Numbered from the stretch's first letter, positions 15,192 through 23,322 are shown. The stretch is DNA of 28,079 nucleotides from Vibrio sp. 10N.286.49.B1 (GCF_002873335.1 NZ_MCUW01000012.1:458994-487072); one strand, 5' to 3'. Notes: generated from the sequence alone by a model not told the origin. Numbers and translations: made by a program.

Positions 15192-15214
15192 TGTACAAAA
15201 AATGGTTATGTATA
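15192..15214. promoter_or_regulatory. MerR/LitR-type operator candidate 1
   Basis: TGTACA (15192-15197), 11 bp, then TGTATA (15209-15214), just upstream of the ybgA start. It resembles the T(G/A)TACA-N12-TGTA(C/T)A site I recall for Pseudomonas light-response MerR proteins, with one base less spacing. The nearly identical second copy at 15238-15260 supports it. Confidence 0.5.
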
Positions 15215-15237
15215 AGGAATAGCACAACCTGATAAGT

Positions 15238-15260
15238 GATACAAAAAAATAATCTGTACA
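15238..15260. promoter_or_regulatory. MerR/LitR-type operator candidate 2
   Basis: GATACA (15238-15243), 11 bp, then TGTACA (15255-15260). Spacing and the A-rich spacer start are the same as in the copy at 15192-15214; the two sites are centred 46 bp apart. Placement before the ybgA-merR-phrB operon points to the operon's own MerR protein as ligand. Confidence 0.5.
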
Positions 15261-15404
15261 ATATTACGAGCGTCTCAGCCACAAGTTCACTCTTCAGAAA
15301 AATTATTGATGTGTGCAAACCATTCTGCGAGTAAATCGATTGCTTAACAACTTTCAACACATTTAGTTATCATTGTGTGGCTATCTGTAGTTTTCACAAA
15401 AAAA

Positions 15405-15420
15405 TGTGATTTGAATCGCA
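15405..15420. promoter_or_regulatory. CRP-like site upstream of deoD
   Basis: TGTGATTTGAATCGCA matches TGTGA-N6-TCACA at 9 of 10 fixed positions, about 87 bp before the deoD start. CRP (with CytR) control of nucleoside catabolism genes is established in E. coli and Vibrio. The 329-bp gap between ybgA and deoD contains this site and the two MerR-type operators. Confidence 0.6.
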
Positions 15421-15506
15421 TGTGAGCCTTTAAAATACGGGTAGTATTTGTTTTAACAAAGAACGAAGCGTTCAACAGAATTAGTTAAAATATTAGGAGC
15501 AATACG

Positions 15507-16217
15507 ATGGCTACCCCTCATATCAACGCAAACCCGGGTGATTTTGCTGAAACAGTCCTGATGCCAGGTGATCCACTTCGCGCTCAATATATCGCTGATA
15601 CGTTTTTAGACAACGTAGAAAAAGTGTGCGATGTTCGTAACATGTTCGGTTACACCGGTACCTACAAAGGACAACGCGTTTCTGTGATGGGTCACGGTAT
15701 GGGTATTCCGTCTTGCTGCATCTACGTCCATGAACTTATCAAAGATTTTGGCGTTAAAAATGTAATTCGAGTAGGGAGTTGTGGAGCAGTACGCGATGAC
15801 GTCAACTTAATGGACGTCGTTATCGGTATGGGAGCTTCTACAGACTCTAAGGTTAACCGTATCCGTTTTAACGATCATGACTTCGCTGCGATTGCTGATT
15901 TTGGTTTATTAGAAGAAGCCGTCAAGCAAGCTCGCGGACAAAATGTTCCGGTTAAAGTCGGTAATATTTTCTCAGCAGACCTTTTCTATACGCCAGAAGC
16001 CGATATTTTCGACAAGATGAAACATCTAGGTATTTTGGGGGTTGATATGGAAGCGGCCGGTATCTACGGCGTAGCGGCTGATTTAGGCGCGAAAGCGTTG
16101 ACGATTCTGACCGTGTCAGATCACATCATCCGTGGCGAGAAACTGAGCTCAGAAGACCGTCAAAAATCGTTCAACGATATGATGACTGTCGCGCTAGAAA
16201 CCGCGATCAATATTTAA
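15507..16217 (+). CDS. deoD: Purine nucleoside phosphorylase, DeoD type
   Basis: Phosphorolyses purine (deoxy)nucleosides to the free base and (deoxy)ribose 1-phosphate in the cytoplasm; hexameric family. The 236 residues nearly equal E. coli DeoD (239), and the N-terminus MATPHINA is the same. Motifs: MPGDPLRA (phosphate site), [17 protein letters not shown] near 87-94, [10 protein letters not shown] near 179-188 (purine and ribose site) and the SDH motif near 204. RBS TAGGAG lies 8 nt before ATG 15507. Monocistronic here, ended by the hairpin at 16227-16260, and probably activated by CRP. Confidence 0.96.
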   Translation: MATPHINANPGDFAETVLMPGDPLRAQYIADTFLDNVEKVCDVRNMFGYTGTYKGQRVSVMGHGMGIPSCCIYVHELIKDFGVKNVIRVGSCGAVRDDVNLMDVVIGMGASTDSKVNRIRFNDHDFAAIADFGLLEEAVKQARGQNVPVKVGNIFSADLFYTPEADIFDKMKHLGILGVDMEAAGIYGVAADLGAKALTILTVSDHIIRGEKLSSEDRQKSFNDMMTVALETAINI

Positions 16218-16226
16218 GTTTACGAA

Positions 16227-16260
16227 GCCAGTTCAATGCCTGAAGTTGAACTGGCTTTTT
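16227..16260 (+). terminator. deoD terminator
   Basis: GCCAGTTCAA (16227-16236) pairs perfectly with TTGAACTGGC (16246-16255) around a 9-nt loop and is followed by five T. It separates deoD from the zinc-ribbon gene. Confidence 0.88.
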
Positions 16261-16281
16261 ATCAAACCATAGGGGGTGAAC

Positions 16282-17820
16282 GTGTCAGAAGGCAAGTTGC
16301 CGCAGGCCGCAAATGGGTTACAGCTCAATTTTTGTAAAACATTGGCGTGTGATAATTTTGGACAAAGTGATGCAAGTTTGTATATTTTGCAGCACAGTAA
16401 TCCCAAGCGACCTGCGATGGTGTGCCGTGAATGTGGTGCGTTTCCCCCCCTACTTAACAACCAAGAGGTCCTCTCCGAGCTAAAGCGATTGCAATTGGCT
16501 CATGATGATGGACTCCCTTGCTGCAAAGATGCGCAATGTGAGCACTTTGGCATGTCCGTTTATACCCATAAGGAGCGTTATCATGCCTTTGGGTTTAGTG
16601 GCGATCGTCAGCGTTATCGATGTAAGCAATGCCAAGGCACATTTGTCGATAAGTGGTCGGGCACGAATAAAAAGACCTTGATACAAGAAGCATTACTCGC
16701 ACTTTTATTTACTGGTTATTCCGTCAGAGAGATTTGCCGAAAGCTCGACATTAACCCCAAAACGTTTTACGACAATATCGACCAAATTGCGAGTCGATGT
16801 CGTAGGAAACTTGCCAACATTGATGCTCGATGGCTGAACCATGCCAGTCACTATGAGCTTGCCTCAAACTATCAAAGTCTCCAGAAGAGCAGTAACAACG
16901 GGGTATTTTGGTTTGTCACTTGTGAAGCCAATTCGGGCTATGTGCTATGCCAACACACCAATTACACCGCGCAAACCAAATCCAGTAGTAATCTTGATCA
17001 TGATGCTTATCAGCAGAATTCACAGTTCTTGCCGAGTAGCTATCAGGCTGAAAATTATTCGGAGAACAAAAGCTTTACAGGGAATGACACAACAAAAGAA
17101 CACAGCGGTTTCAGCCTCAAAGAGCGAATCGATATTAATTATCAAAATATTCTCGCCAGAAGTAATGTCGAAGACCCCCTTGGTAATTTCTCTACCTTTA
17201 ACTATCCAAATACTGGGACATTAATTCGAGCGCCGTACACCTCTTACGCACATTATCTACTCATCTCTGAGATGATTGGTGACCAAAAGCCACTCACTAT
17301 TTATATGCCCCAAGATCCCCTTTTGCGCTCGGCAGCCCTAACCGTCTACCTTGAACGTATCCATCAAAACAATATTGACCTAATGTATGTGTTGCAAGAC
17401 CCTCACTGGGACAACAGTGGTCAATCAAAAACGACGGATATAGCACTAATGGGTTGGTGGCGTGACCGATGGACCATTGCTCATCAAGAAAATGGAGCGA
17501 GTAAGGGACTCTGTTACCTGTCGGGGAACGATTCTTTCGCTAGTAACGCCGACGTTTTCAGTCATGATAGCCACAACGATAGCTGGTTAAAGACGGCATC
17601 TATTCAAAGTGCATTATTTTATCAAAATCGATTCCAATTGCTGTTTGAAAGCTTTATTAACGAGCCAAGGCGAAAATTACGCCCCAACGGCATTATGCCT
17701 TTACTCGACATATTCCGAGCTTGGCATAACCTATGTTATCAGGATAAACAGGGGCTCACCGCAGCTCAACGATTAAACATTTGCCAAACCCCAATGACGT
17801 TAAAGCAGCTACTTGAGTAA
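16282..17820 (+). CDS. Transposase-like protein with two zinc ribbons and an HTH
   Basis: 512 residues, function unknown. Two zinc ribbons are visible in the first 120 residues, each CxxxxC followed by CxxC: CKTLAC...CREC, then CKDAQC...CKQC. The second, with RQRYRCKQCQGTFVDKW, resembles the InsA ribbon of IS1. A helix-turn-helix follows (about 148-180, GYSVREICRKLDINPKTFYDNI), also as in IS1-family proteins. The long C-terminal part begins with a strand like the start of a transposase RNase H fold (FWFVTCEANSGYVL), but I cannot place a convincing DDE triad. No terminal inverted repeats or target duplication flank it, suggesting a domesticated transposase or regulator. The GTG at 16282 is preferred for its GGGGG at 5 nt; GTG 16276 lies within that RBS. 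Confidence 0.75.
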   Translation: MSEGKLPQAANGLQLNFCKTLACDNFGQSDASLYILQHSNPKRPAMVCRECGAFPPLLNNQEVLSELKRLQLAHDDGLPCCKDAQCEHFGMSVYTHKERYHAFGFSGDRQRYRCKQCQGTFVDKWSGTNKKTLIQEALLALLFTGYSVREICRKLDINPKTFYDNIDQIASRCRRKLANIDARWLNHASHYELASNYQSLQKSSNNGVFWFVTCEANSGYVLCQHTNYTAQTKSSSNLDHDAYQQNSQFLPSSYQAENYSENKSFTGNDTTKEHSGFSLKERIDINYQNILARSNVEDPLGNFSTFNYPNTGTLIRAPYTSYAHYLLISEMIGDQKPLTIYMPQDPLLRSAALTVYLERIHQNNIDLMYVLQDPHWDNSGQSKTTDIALMGWWRDRWTIAHQENGASKGLCYLSGNDSFASNADVFSHDSHNDSWLKTASIQSALFYQNRFQLLFESFINEPRRKLRPNGIMPLLDIFRAWHNLCYQDKQGLTAAQRLNICQTPMTLKQLLE

Positions 17821-17843
17821 TGATAAAATTCTGACGTCATCGA

Positions 17844-18728
17844 CTATAAAAAAAATAAAGAAATCCCTAATAGGGCGAATAACGTACCTATCACACTTCG
17901 GCGGCTAACCCGCTCTCCCTTTACTGCATAAATAATAAGTATAAATAGTGGACTGGTTGCGATAAGTGTCTGCGCCACTGCTGGGTTGGCGTGTTTTAAC
18001 GCAATTTGCTGCAACCACAATGCCAGAAATGTCCCGACAAATATTGCCCCAAGCAGCCACGTCCATTGTCGTCGAGACATCGTTTTGCTGCGGGCTAGGA
18101 TACTAGAAAAAGGTTTTTTCTCTATAAAAGGGATAAATATCGCAACAGCCAGCACCCCAATAGTCAATCGAATAAACGCCCCAAGCAGTGGGGGTAAATC
18201 ACCTTGTACTAGCGCGTAATGGGAAATCACGACCCCAGATGCTTGGCATATACTTGCCACCAGCCCAAAACCAATACCCGCCATATCATTCGCACGGTCT
18301 GCCTGAGTGGGTTGAAATACGACGAAAGCAACAGCAACGGTTGTAATCACTACCCCAAGCCAACTTTGTAGTTGCAATGTCACTCCTAAAAAAAGCAGCA
18401 TTAGCACACCAGAAAGTGGCGGTGCAAGTGACTCTAATAATAAGGTTTTATTCGCGCCAATCCGTTTTAACGCCGCAAAATACGCACTGTCGCCAATCGC
18501 AATGCCAACGACACCAGAAATCCCCAGCACCCATAAATACTGAGGCTCGATACTCAATGTTGGTGCAGGCATAAGTGGCAAGACCATTGCCATCATTAGC
18601 GACGCGATCACACCTTTGATAATATTTAGCTGCAAAGCAGAAAAGTGGTGACTGAACTGACTATAAATCCACGTCGCCAATGCCCAGACTATTGCGGCTC
18701 CAATCGCCGATAACTCCCCCACAAACAT
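17844..18728 (-). CDS. EamA/DMT-family inner-membrane transporter
   Basis: 294 residues forming about ten hydrophobic segments in two EamA repeats (about 1-138 and 150-294). Repeat signatures include FVGELSAIGAAIVWALATWIY at the N-terminus and IGDSAYFAALKRIGANKTLLLESLAPP in the first half; the second half has ALKHANPAVAQTLIATSPLF. Family members export metabolites or amino acids; the substrate cannot be told. The ATG at 18728 follows AAGGATAG. It is convergent with the zinc-ribbon gene (23-bp gap, no clear terminator) and divergent from the DUF3302 gene. Confidence 0.88.
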   Translation of the reverse strand: MFVGELSAIGAAIVWALATWIYSQFSHHFSALQLNIIKGVIASLMMAMVLPLMPAPTLSIEPQYLWVLGISGVVGIAIGDSAYFAALKRIGANKTLLLESLAPPLSGVLMLLFLGVTLQLQSWLGVVITTVAVAFVVFQPTQADRANDMAGIGFGLVASICQASGVVISHYALVQGDLPPLLGAFIRLTIGVLAVAIFIPFIEKKPFSSILARSKTMSRRQWTWLLGAIFVGTFLALWLQQIALKHANPAVAQTLIATSPLFILIIYAVKGERVSRRSVIGTLFALLGISLFFL

Positions 18729-18845
18729 TAACTCTATCCTTAATTTATTATCACAAACCCATTGATTAACTTACTCATATAACAAATACTTAACCTAACA
18801 CTGTGCGCCATTCTGGCTAACATCACCTTCAAACAAGGATGAATT

Positions 18846-19220
18846 ATGTTTCTTGATTACTTTGCATTAGGGCTACTGGTTTTTGTAGCACTTGTGATCT
18901 TTTACGGAATTATTGTTATTCACGACATCCCTTATGAAATATCAAAAGAGCGCGATCATCCACATCAGGATGCCATACATGTCGCGGGTTGGGTAAGTTT
19001 ATTCACACTTCATACCATTTGGCCATTTTTATGGATTTGGGCAACATTGTGGCGCAAAGAACGCGGCTGGGGCTTTCATAAGCTCGAAGAAGAGCAGCAT
19101 GACCTTCATCACCGTTTAGAAAAGCTGGTCGATCAAGTAACGAATATGGAACAAGAAATTAAGTACCTTAAGGGTAAACAAGTCGTGCAACACGCTCAAT
19201 CTGTGGAAGAGGAGAAGTAA
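18846..19220 (+). CDS. yiaW: DUF3302 inner-membrane protein (YiaW-like)
   Basis: 124 residues with two membrane segments (about 4-27 and 46-67) and a cytoplasmic coiled-coil tail rich in Glu and Lys. The pattern YFALGLLVFVALVIFYGI...HDIPYEISKERDHPHQDAIH is typical of DUF3302, represented by E. coli YiaW. AAGGATGAATT gives a usable RBS before ATG 18846. The next gene starts 3 bp after its stop, and that gene's RBS (GAGGAGAAG) lies within this gene, so the two are co-translated. The E. coli pair yiaW-yiaV has the same order. The role is unknown, presumably as a partner of the HlyD-type protein. Confidence 0.88.
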   Translation: MFLDYFALGLLVFVALVIFYGIIVIHDIPYEISKERDHPHQDAIHVAGWVSLFTLHTIWPFLWIWATLWRKERGWGFHKLEEEQHDLHHRLEKLVDQVTNMEQEIKYLKGKQVVQHAQSVEEEK

Positions 19221-19223
19221 TTC

Positions 19224-20354
19224 ATGGATTTATTACTCATATTAACGTATGCCGCACTATGTATTGCCGTATTCAAGATCTTTAAGATTCCACTGAATAA
19301 ATGGACCGTCCCTACTGCCGTGCTCGGCGGTGTCGTACTGATTGGTACACTCATTTTATTAATGAACTATAACCACCCTTTTACTCAAGTCGGTGGTCAG
19401 TTCTATAGCACAACACCCATTGTTTCTAGCGTTCGAGGTAAGGTCGTTGAAGTCGATGTGATAGCAAATCAGCAGATGAAAAAGGGAGACGTCATGTTTA
19501 AAATTGACTCAATTCCTTACGAGGCTGCGGTGATTAAAGCGAAAGCAGCGCTGGCTGACGCGAACCAAGACGTTCTGCAGCTAGAAAGTGATTACAAAGC
19601 AGCGCAATCCGATACCATCAAAGCAGTCGCAGAACGCGATAAAGCTTTACGTGAATTTGAACGTTATCAAACGGGCTTTAAGAAAGGTGCCTTTACCGAG
19701 CAACAAGTGGATACTCGTCGTCAAACTTACAAAGCAAACCAAGCCTCACTTGAGGCATTTGAGGCCAAAGAAGAAAGCGCAAGACTCGGCTTTGAATCGC
19801 AAATTTTTGGAGAGAACACCACCGTAGCTCAGCTAAAAGCAGACCTTATTCAAGCCGAGTTTAACCTTCGCGAGACCGTGGTACTTGCTCCCACTGACGG
19901 CTATGTCACTCAGTTGGCATTAAGACCCGGAATGATGGCGGTACCATTACCACTCGTGCCTTTAATGACGTTTGTGCATACCGAAGAGAATTTTTTCGTT
20001 GGCGCCTTTAGACAAAATTCACTGCAAAGGCTTAAGCCAGGTTTTGAAGCCGAATTTTTGTTCAGAGCATTACCAGGTAAGGTGTTTAAAGGTAAAATAG
20101 TTGAGGTACTCCCAACCATCGCGGAAGGACAAATCAGTGCCAGTGGTACATTAAGAAATTCGCAGACCTTCAACACATCTGGTCGAGCGATGGTCAAACT
20201 GGTCATCGATGATGATATGAGCCAATATGTGCTGCCTACTGGTGCCAACGCTGAGATTGCGATTTATTCAGATAGCTTCAAACATGTATCTATCATGCGT
20301 AAAGTGCTGATCAGAATGAAGAGTTGGCAAAACTATCTTTATTTAGATCACTAA
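19224..20354 (+). CDS. yiaV: HlyD-family membrane fusion protein (YiaV-like)
   Basis: 376 residues, close to E. coli YiaV (378). Two hydrophobic segments lie at the N-terminus (about 3-20 and 28-48). A biotinyl-lipoyl half follows (SSVRGKVVEVDVIANQQMKKGDVMFKID), then an alpha-helical hairpin (about 95-205) rich in Ala, Lys and Glu, the second lipoyl half (VVLAPTDGYVTQLALRPGM) and a beta-barrel domain. Such periplasmic adaptors link an inner-membrane pump to an outer-membrane channel. No pump gene is in the window, so the partner is unknown. It is coupled to the DUF3302 gene and ended by the terminator at 20382-20411. Confidence 0.9.
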   Translation: MDLLLILTYAALCIAVFKIFKIPLNKWTVPTAVLGGVVLIGTLILLMNYNHPFTQVGGQFYSTTPIVSSVRGKVVEVDVIANQQMKKGDVMFKIDSIPYEAAVIKAKAALADANQDVLQLESDYKAAQSDTIKAVAERDKALREFERYQTGFKKGAFTEQQVDTRRQTYKANQASLEAFEAKEESARLGFESQIFGENTTVAQLKADLIQAEFNLRETVVLAPTDGYVTQLALRPGMMAVPLPLVPLMTFVHTEENFFVGAFRQNSLQRLKPGFEAEFLFRALPGKVFKGKIVEVLPTIAEGQISASGTLRNSQTFNTSGRAMVKLVIDDDMSQYVLPTGANAEIAIYSDSFKHVSIMRKVLIRMKSWQNYLYLDH

Positions 20355-20381
20355 CACATAACCATCTCTCACTCAGTAAGC

Positions 20382-20411
20382 AAAATGGCAACCTTTCGGG
20401 TTGCCATTTTT
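20382..20411 (+). terminator. Terminator after the yiaWV-like pair
   Basis: AAAATGGCAACC (20382-20393) pairs perfectly with GGTTGCCATTTT (20399-20410) around TTTCG, with a T-tract at the 3' side. A hairpin with the same AATGGCA stem half occurs at 23538-23560. Confidence 0.9.
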
Positions 20412-20480
20412 AATCATTTGGTTGGACTTGCATGTGCAATATCGGCAACGTACCCCTCACACCTTTTAAAACTCCCTCCT

Positions 20481-20519
20481 AAAGTCAAAGTCAAAGTCAA
20501 AGTCAAAGTCAAAGTCAAA
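20481..20519. repeat. Tandem hexanucleotide repeat, AAAGTC x6
   Basis: Six perfect copies of AAAGTC followed by AAA, 110 bp upstream of the kdgR start. A 6-bp unit in a non-coding region is prone to slipped-strand length change, which could alter promoter spacing. The kdgR promoter itself is not clear, although TATAAA occurs at 20554-20559. Confidence 0.95.
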
Positions 20520-20628
20520 TAAATATGACAACGATCCTATTGTATTCAATTTTTATAAAAAGGCTTTTTAAAAATAGTGAACAGTGTTAAGTTACATGAA
20601 TATAACAATCGTAAGCAAAGGAATATCA

Positions 20629-21417
20629 ATGGATAAATCCACACAACCTGAAGCGGTATCTTCAGTGTTAAAAGTGTTCAATATATTAGAGTCTCTCGGT
20701 GACCAAAAAGAGATTGGTGTATCTGATTTATCTCAGCGATTGATGATGTCTAAAGCCACAACTTATCGTTTTTTGCAGACCATGAAAGGCTTAGGTTATG
20801 TCTCACAACAAGGCGAAGCTGATAGGTATTCATTAACATTAAAAATGTTTGAATTAGGGTCTAAGTCTTTGGAGTGGGTTGATTTAGTTGAACTTGCAGA
20901 AAAGGAAATGCGAATCATTTCTGAAGAAACTAACGAGACAATCCACCTTGGCGCTTTAGATCATGGCTCCATCATTTACATCCATAAAATTGATTCCAGC
21001 CATGCGCTACGAATGCATTCAAGAGTCGGTCGCCGTAACCCTTTACACACTACGGCAATCGGGAAAGTCCTGCTTGCTGAACGTGATAACGAATCCATAC
21101 GTGATGCCCTTGCCGATGTAGAGTTTGTTAAAAGTACGCCCAATACGTTAGAAAATATTGAGCAGTTGATCGACGAGCTAGCGCTCGTTAAACAACAGCA
21201 CTTTGGCGAAGATAATGAAGAGCAAGAACCAGGGCTTCGCTGCATCGCCGCACCTGTGTATGACCGATTTGGTACCGTGGTGGCTGGGGTGTCAATCTCC
21301 TTCCCCACGATTCGCTTCGACGACGATAAGAAAGAACGTTATGTGCACTTATTGCACGTAGCAGGAAAAAACATCTCCGAACACCTCGGTTTCAAAAATT
21401 ACCCAATGACACTTTAA
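20629..21417 (+). CDS. kdgR: IclR-family repressor KdgR
   Basis: Represses pectin and uronate catabolism genes and is released by 2-keto-3-deoxygluconate. 262 residues, strongly like E. coli KdgR along its length. The N-terminal winged helix (about 10-75) includes SSVLKVFNILESLG and LMMSKATTYRFLQTMKGLGYV. The effector domain includes IHLGALDHGSIIYIHKID, SRVGRRNPLHTTAIGKVLLA and GEDNEEQEPGLRCIAAPV. The ATG at 20629 follows AAAGGAA at 6 nt; the longer in-frame start at 20584 has no RBS. The convergent dhuI-like and kduD genes next to it are the expected targets, and a KdgR-box-like site lies upstream of kduD. The AAAGTC repeat lies in its leader. Confidence 0.95.
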   Translation: MDKSTQPEAVSSVLKVFNILESLGDQKEIGVSDLSQRLMMSKATTYRFLQTMKGLGYVSQQGEADRYSLTLKMFELGSKSLEWVDLVELAEKEMRIISEETNETIHLGALDHGSIIYIHKIDSSHALRMHSRVGRRNPLHTTAIGKVLLAERDNESIRDALADVEFVKSTPNTLENIEQLIDELALVKQQHFGEDNEEQEPGLRCIAAPVYDRFGTVVAGVSISFPTIRFDDDKKERYVHLLHVAGKNISEHLGFKNYPMTL

Positions 21418-21501
21418 CCGACACCTGATAATGGTAGCCTTGGTTAGAGCTTGAAGATAAAGAAATAGTCGCCAAGTTACGCCATCTTCGCTGATGGATA
21501 A

Positions 21502-21552
21502 CCTCAGTAAAAGCAGCCGAATTTCTATGGTTTCTTTTACTGAGGGCTGCTT
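21502..21552. repeat. Two interlocking inverted repeats after kdgR
   Basis: CCTCAGTAAAAG (21502-21513) pairs with CTTTTACTGAGG (21534-21545). AAGCAGCC (21511-21518) pairs with GGCTGCTT (21545-21552). Both matches are perfect, but the arms overlap and cross, so the two stems exclude each other or form a pseudoknot-like fold. The pair lies 85 bp after the kdgR stop and lacks a T-tract. Confidence 0.6.
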
Positions 21553-21604
21553 ATCAATGACCAATAGTGCACGAATTTATTGGTACAGCCTGTTAGCTAG
21601 ACAT

Positions 21605-21638
21605 AAAAAAAGAGACACCATATATCAATGGTATCTCT
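21605..21638 (-). terminator. Terminator of the kduD-dhuI operon
   Basis: Read on the - strand, AGAGATACCAT pairs with ATGGTGTCTCT (one G-U pair) around a 6-nt loop and is followed by seven T. It lies 41 bp after the stop of the isomerase gene. Confidence 0.85.
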
Positions 21639-21679
21639 CTAGCGGGCTCAAATAAGTGTTAAATAAGCAGCATTAAAAA

Positions 21680-22321
21680 CTAGTCGAGAATTGCACGCAC
21701 GAAGGCTTCAATATCTTTATCTTGGCAATGTTCAAAAAAGCACTGCTGGAATCGCGCACCACTCACTGCCGTTTTAACAAGTTCAGGATCAATCGCTTTC
21801 AATGTATCCAAATAGTTTTCTTTAATAACCGCAGCTTTAACATCGGTCAATAGGCTTGCATTTCGTTGTTGTGGTTCCGCACGTTCAAGTGGGTAACCCA
21901 TACCACGCTCACCGGTTGTGAAGGCTTTTTCAAAGATATAACGAACGTTAAGCTCCGCGCCCCAACCGTAACCTTTAGCAAAAGCTAAAGCCAACGCGTT
22001 GCCATTATTGATTTGATTGAATAGGAAAGCATCGGAAGGATCTAAACAGTACCCGCATACAACGCCAGGATGGATATTTAGCGACATCATCGCGCCTTGA
22101 CCGGTTCCACAACCCGTCACGACAAAATCGACGGCTTTAGAATTGATCAAAACACTCGCCATAATGCCTAAATGAATATACGTTAAGTGGTGGTCATTCT
22201 CATCACACATACCCACATTAAAGACCTGATCATCTTGCGTACGCGCAACACTCTCGAGTTCATTAAGAACAACGGCATTCTTACCTGCTTGGCTGTTTTC
22301 CATCATTAGCGCGATTTTCAT
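21680..22321 (-). CDS. RpiB/LacAB-family isomerase, probable uronate isomerase (DhuI-like)
   Basis: 213-residue sugar-phosphate-isomerase fold. The RpiB signature appears as VTGCGTGQGAMMSLN (about 70-84), with the family's catalytic cysteine, followed by GVVCGYCLDPSDAFLFNQINNGNALALA. It is longer than true RpiB (about 150 residues). RpiB-family enzymes of this kind (DhuI of streptococci) isomerise 4-deoxy-L-threo-5-hexosulose uronate, replacing KduI. Location between kdgR and kduD supports that reaction: the product would be the substrate of KduD. The function is inferred from family and context. The ATG at 22321 follows TTGGAGAAA; a TTG four codons upstream is the weaker alternative. Its start is 130 bp after the kduD stop, and both are probably co-transcribed. 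Confidence 0.8.
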   Translation of the reverse strand: MKIALMMENSQAGKNAVVLNELESVARTQDDQVFNVGMCDENDHHLTYIHLGIMASVLINSKAVDFVVTGCGTGQGAMMSLNIHPGVVCGYCLDPSDAFLFNQINNGNALALAFAKGYGWGAELNVRYIFEKAFTTGERGMGYPLERAEPQQRNASLLTDVKAAVIKENYLDTLKAIDPELVKTAVSGARFQQCFFEHCQDKDIEAFVRAILD

Positions 22322-22450
22322 TGGTTTCTCCAAAATTGTCTTGCCACAGAAATTAGTAGTATCACTGAAAGATTAATAAACGTTCTAAAGCTATAAGAAG
22401 ATGAAAGCCATAGACGTTATAAAAAATGGTAAAAGCTATAAGAGGATTAA

Positions 22451-23212
22451 CTAGCGGGCTAGCCATCCTCCATCAACCGCTATGGTATAGCCGTTGACAT
22501 AATCGGATGCTTTAGAAGCAAGAAAAACACATGGGCCTGCGATGTCTTCTGGCGTTCCCCACCGTTCGGCTGGTATACGAGCAAGAATATCCTGATTTCG
22601 TTTTTCATCAGCTTGCAAAGCAGCGGTGTTGTTCGTCGCCATATACCCAGGGGCGATAGCATTAACGTTAATACCGTGCTTTGCCCATTCATTTGCCATC
22701 AAACGCGTAATCCCCGTCACGCCACTTTTCGATGCCGTATAAGAAGGCACACGAATACCGCCCTGAAAGGACAACATAGAAGCGATATTAATGATCTTGC
22801 CACCTTCTCCTTGGCTTATAAACTGCTTAGCCACGGCTTGAGAAAGAAAGAACACGGTCTTGACGTTAACATCCATGACGTCATCCCAATCTTGTTCAGT
22901 AAAATCGAGGGCGTCATTGCGACGAATAATGCCAGCATTGTTGACTAGAATATCGATACGACCGAACCGATTCACGGCTTGCTCCACGATAGAGGACAAC
23001 TCATCATTCTTCATGAGATTTGCACGAACATCGAGATAATACTGTCCGGTCGCTTCCACTTTTTCTTGAGTTTCAGCAGCATCACTCCGATTAACGCCAA
23101 CAACATGACAGCCTGCGCTGGCAAGCGCGACGGCCATTCCTTGTCCGAGCCCTGTATTGCAACCCGTTACAATGGCAACCTTGCCCTTTAAACTAAATGA
23201 ATCGAGAATCAT
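22451..23212 (-). CDS. kduD: 2-dehydro-3-deoxy-D-gluconate 5-dehydrogenase
   Basis: NAD-dependent SDR enzyme that interconverts 2,5-diketo-3-deoxygluconate and 2-keto-3-deoxygluconate (KDG), the KdgR inducer. 253 residues, very like E. coli KduD, with MILDSFSLKGKVAIVTG at the N-terminus. SDR features are complete: TGCNTGLGQG (about 16-25), NNAG near 90, the S-Y-K triad in SMLSFQGG and SYTASK, and the C-terminal ASDYVNGYTIAVDGGWLAR. The ATG at 23212 is taken from the match to E. coli; the RBS is weak (GGAAGACCG) and a GTG six codons upstream is possible. First gene of a kduD-dhuI operon with a KdgR-box-like site 96-110 bp upstream. Confidence 0.95.
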   Translation of the reverse strand: MILDSFSLKGKVAIVTGCNTGLGQGMAVALASAGCHVVGVNRSDAAETQEKVEATGQYYLDVRANLMKNDELSSIVEQAVNRFGRIDILVNNAGIIRRNDALDFTEQDWDDVMDVNVKTVFFLSQAVAKQFISQGEGGKIINIASMLSFQGGIRVPSYTASKSGVTGITRLMANEWAKHGINVNAIAPGYMATNNTAALQADEKRNQDILARIPAERWGTPEDIAGPCVFLASKASDYVNGYTIAVDGGWLAR

Positions 23213-23307
23213 ATTGTCGGTCTTCCACACATCGATAAAGTATTAATGTATTACTATTTAAGTTATTCATAGCACCTTAACGTGACAATGAGAGAAAATC
23301 AATTAAG

Positions 23308-23322
23308 TGAAATGATGTTTTA
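23308..23322. promoter_or_regulatory. KdgR-box-like site upstream of kduD
   Basis: TGAAATGATGTTTTA fits the palindromic KdgR pattern TGAAA-N5-TTTCA at 9 of 10 fixed positions. It lies 96-110 bp before the kduD start. The 376-bp gap from kduD to the MFS gene also holds a small AACCCG/CGGGTT hairpin (23438-23457) and the MFS terminator; I see no gene in it. Confidence 0.55.

Noticed and set aside
15178..15360. 61-residue N-terminal extension of the YbgA-like protein
   Set aside because: It crosses both operator-like sites, lacks similarity to DUF523 and the ATG at 15177 has a good RBS.
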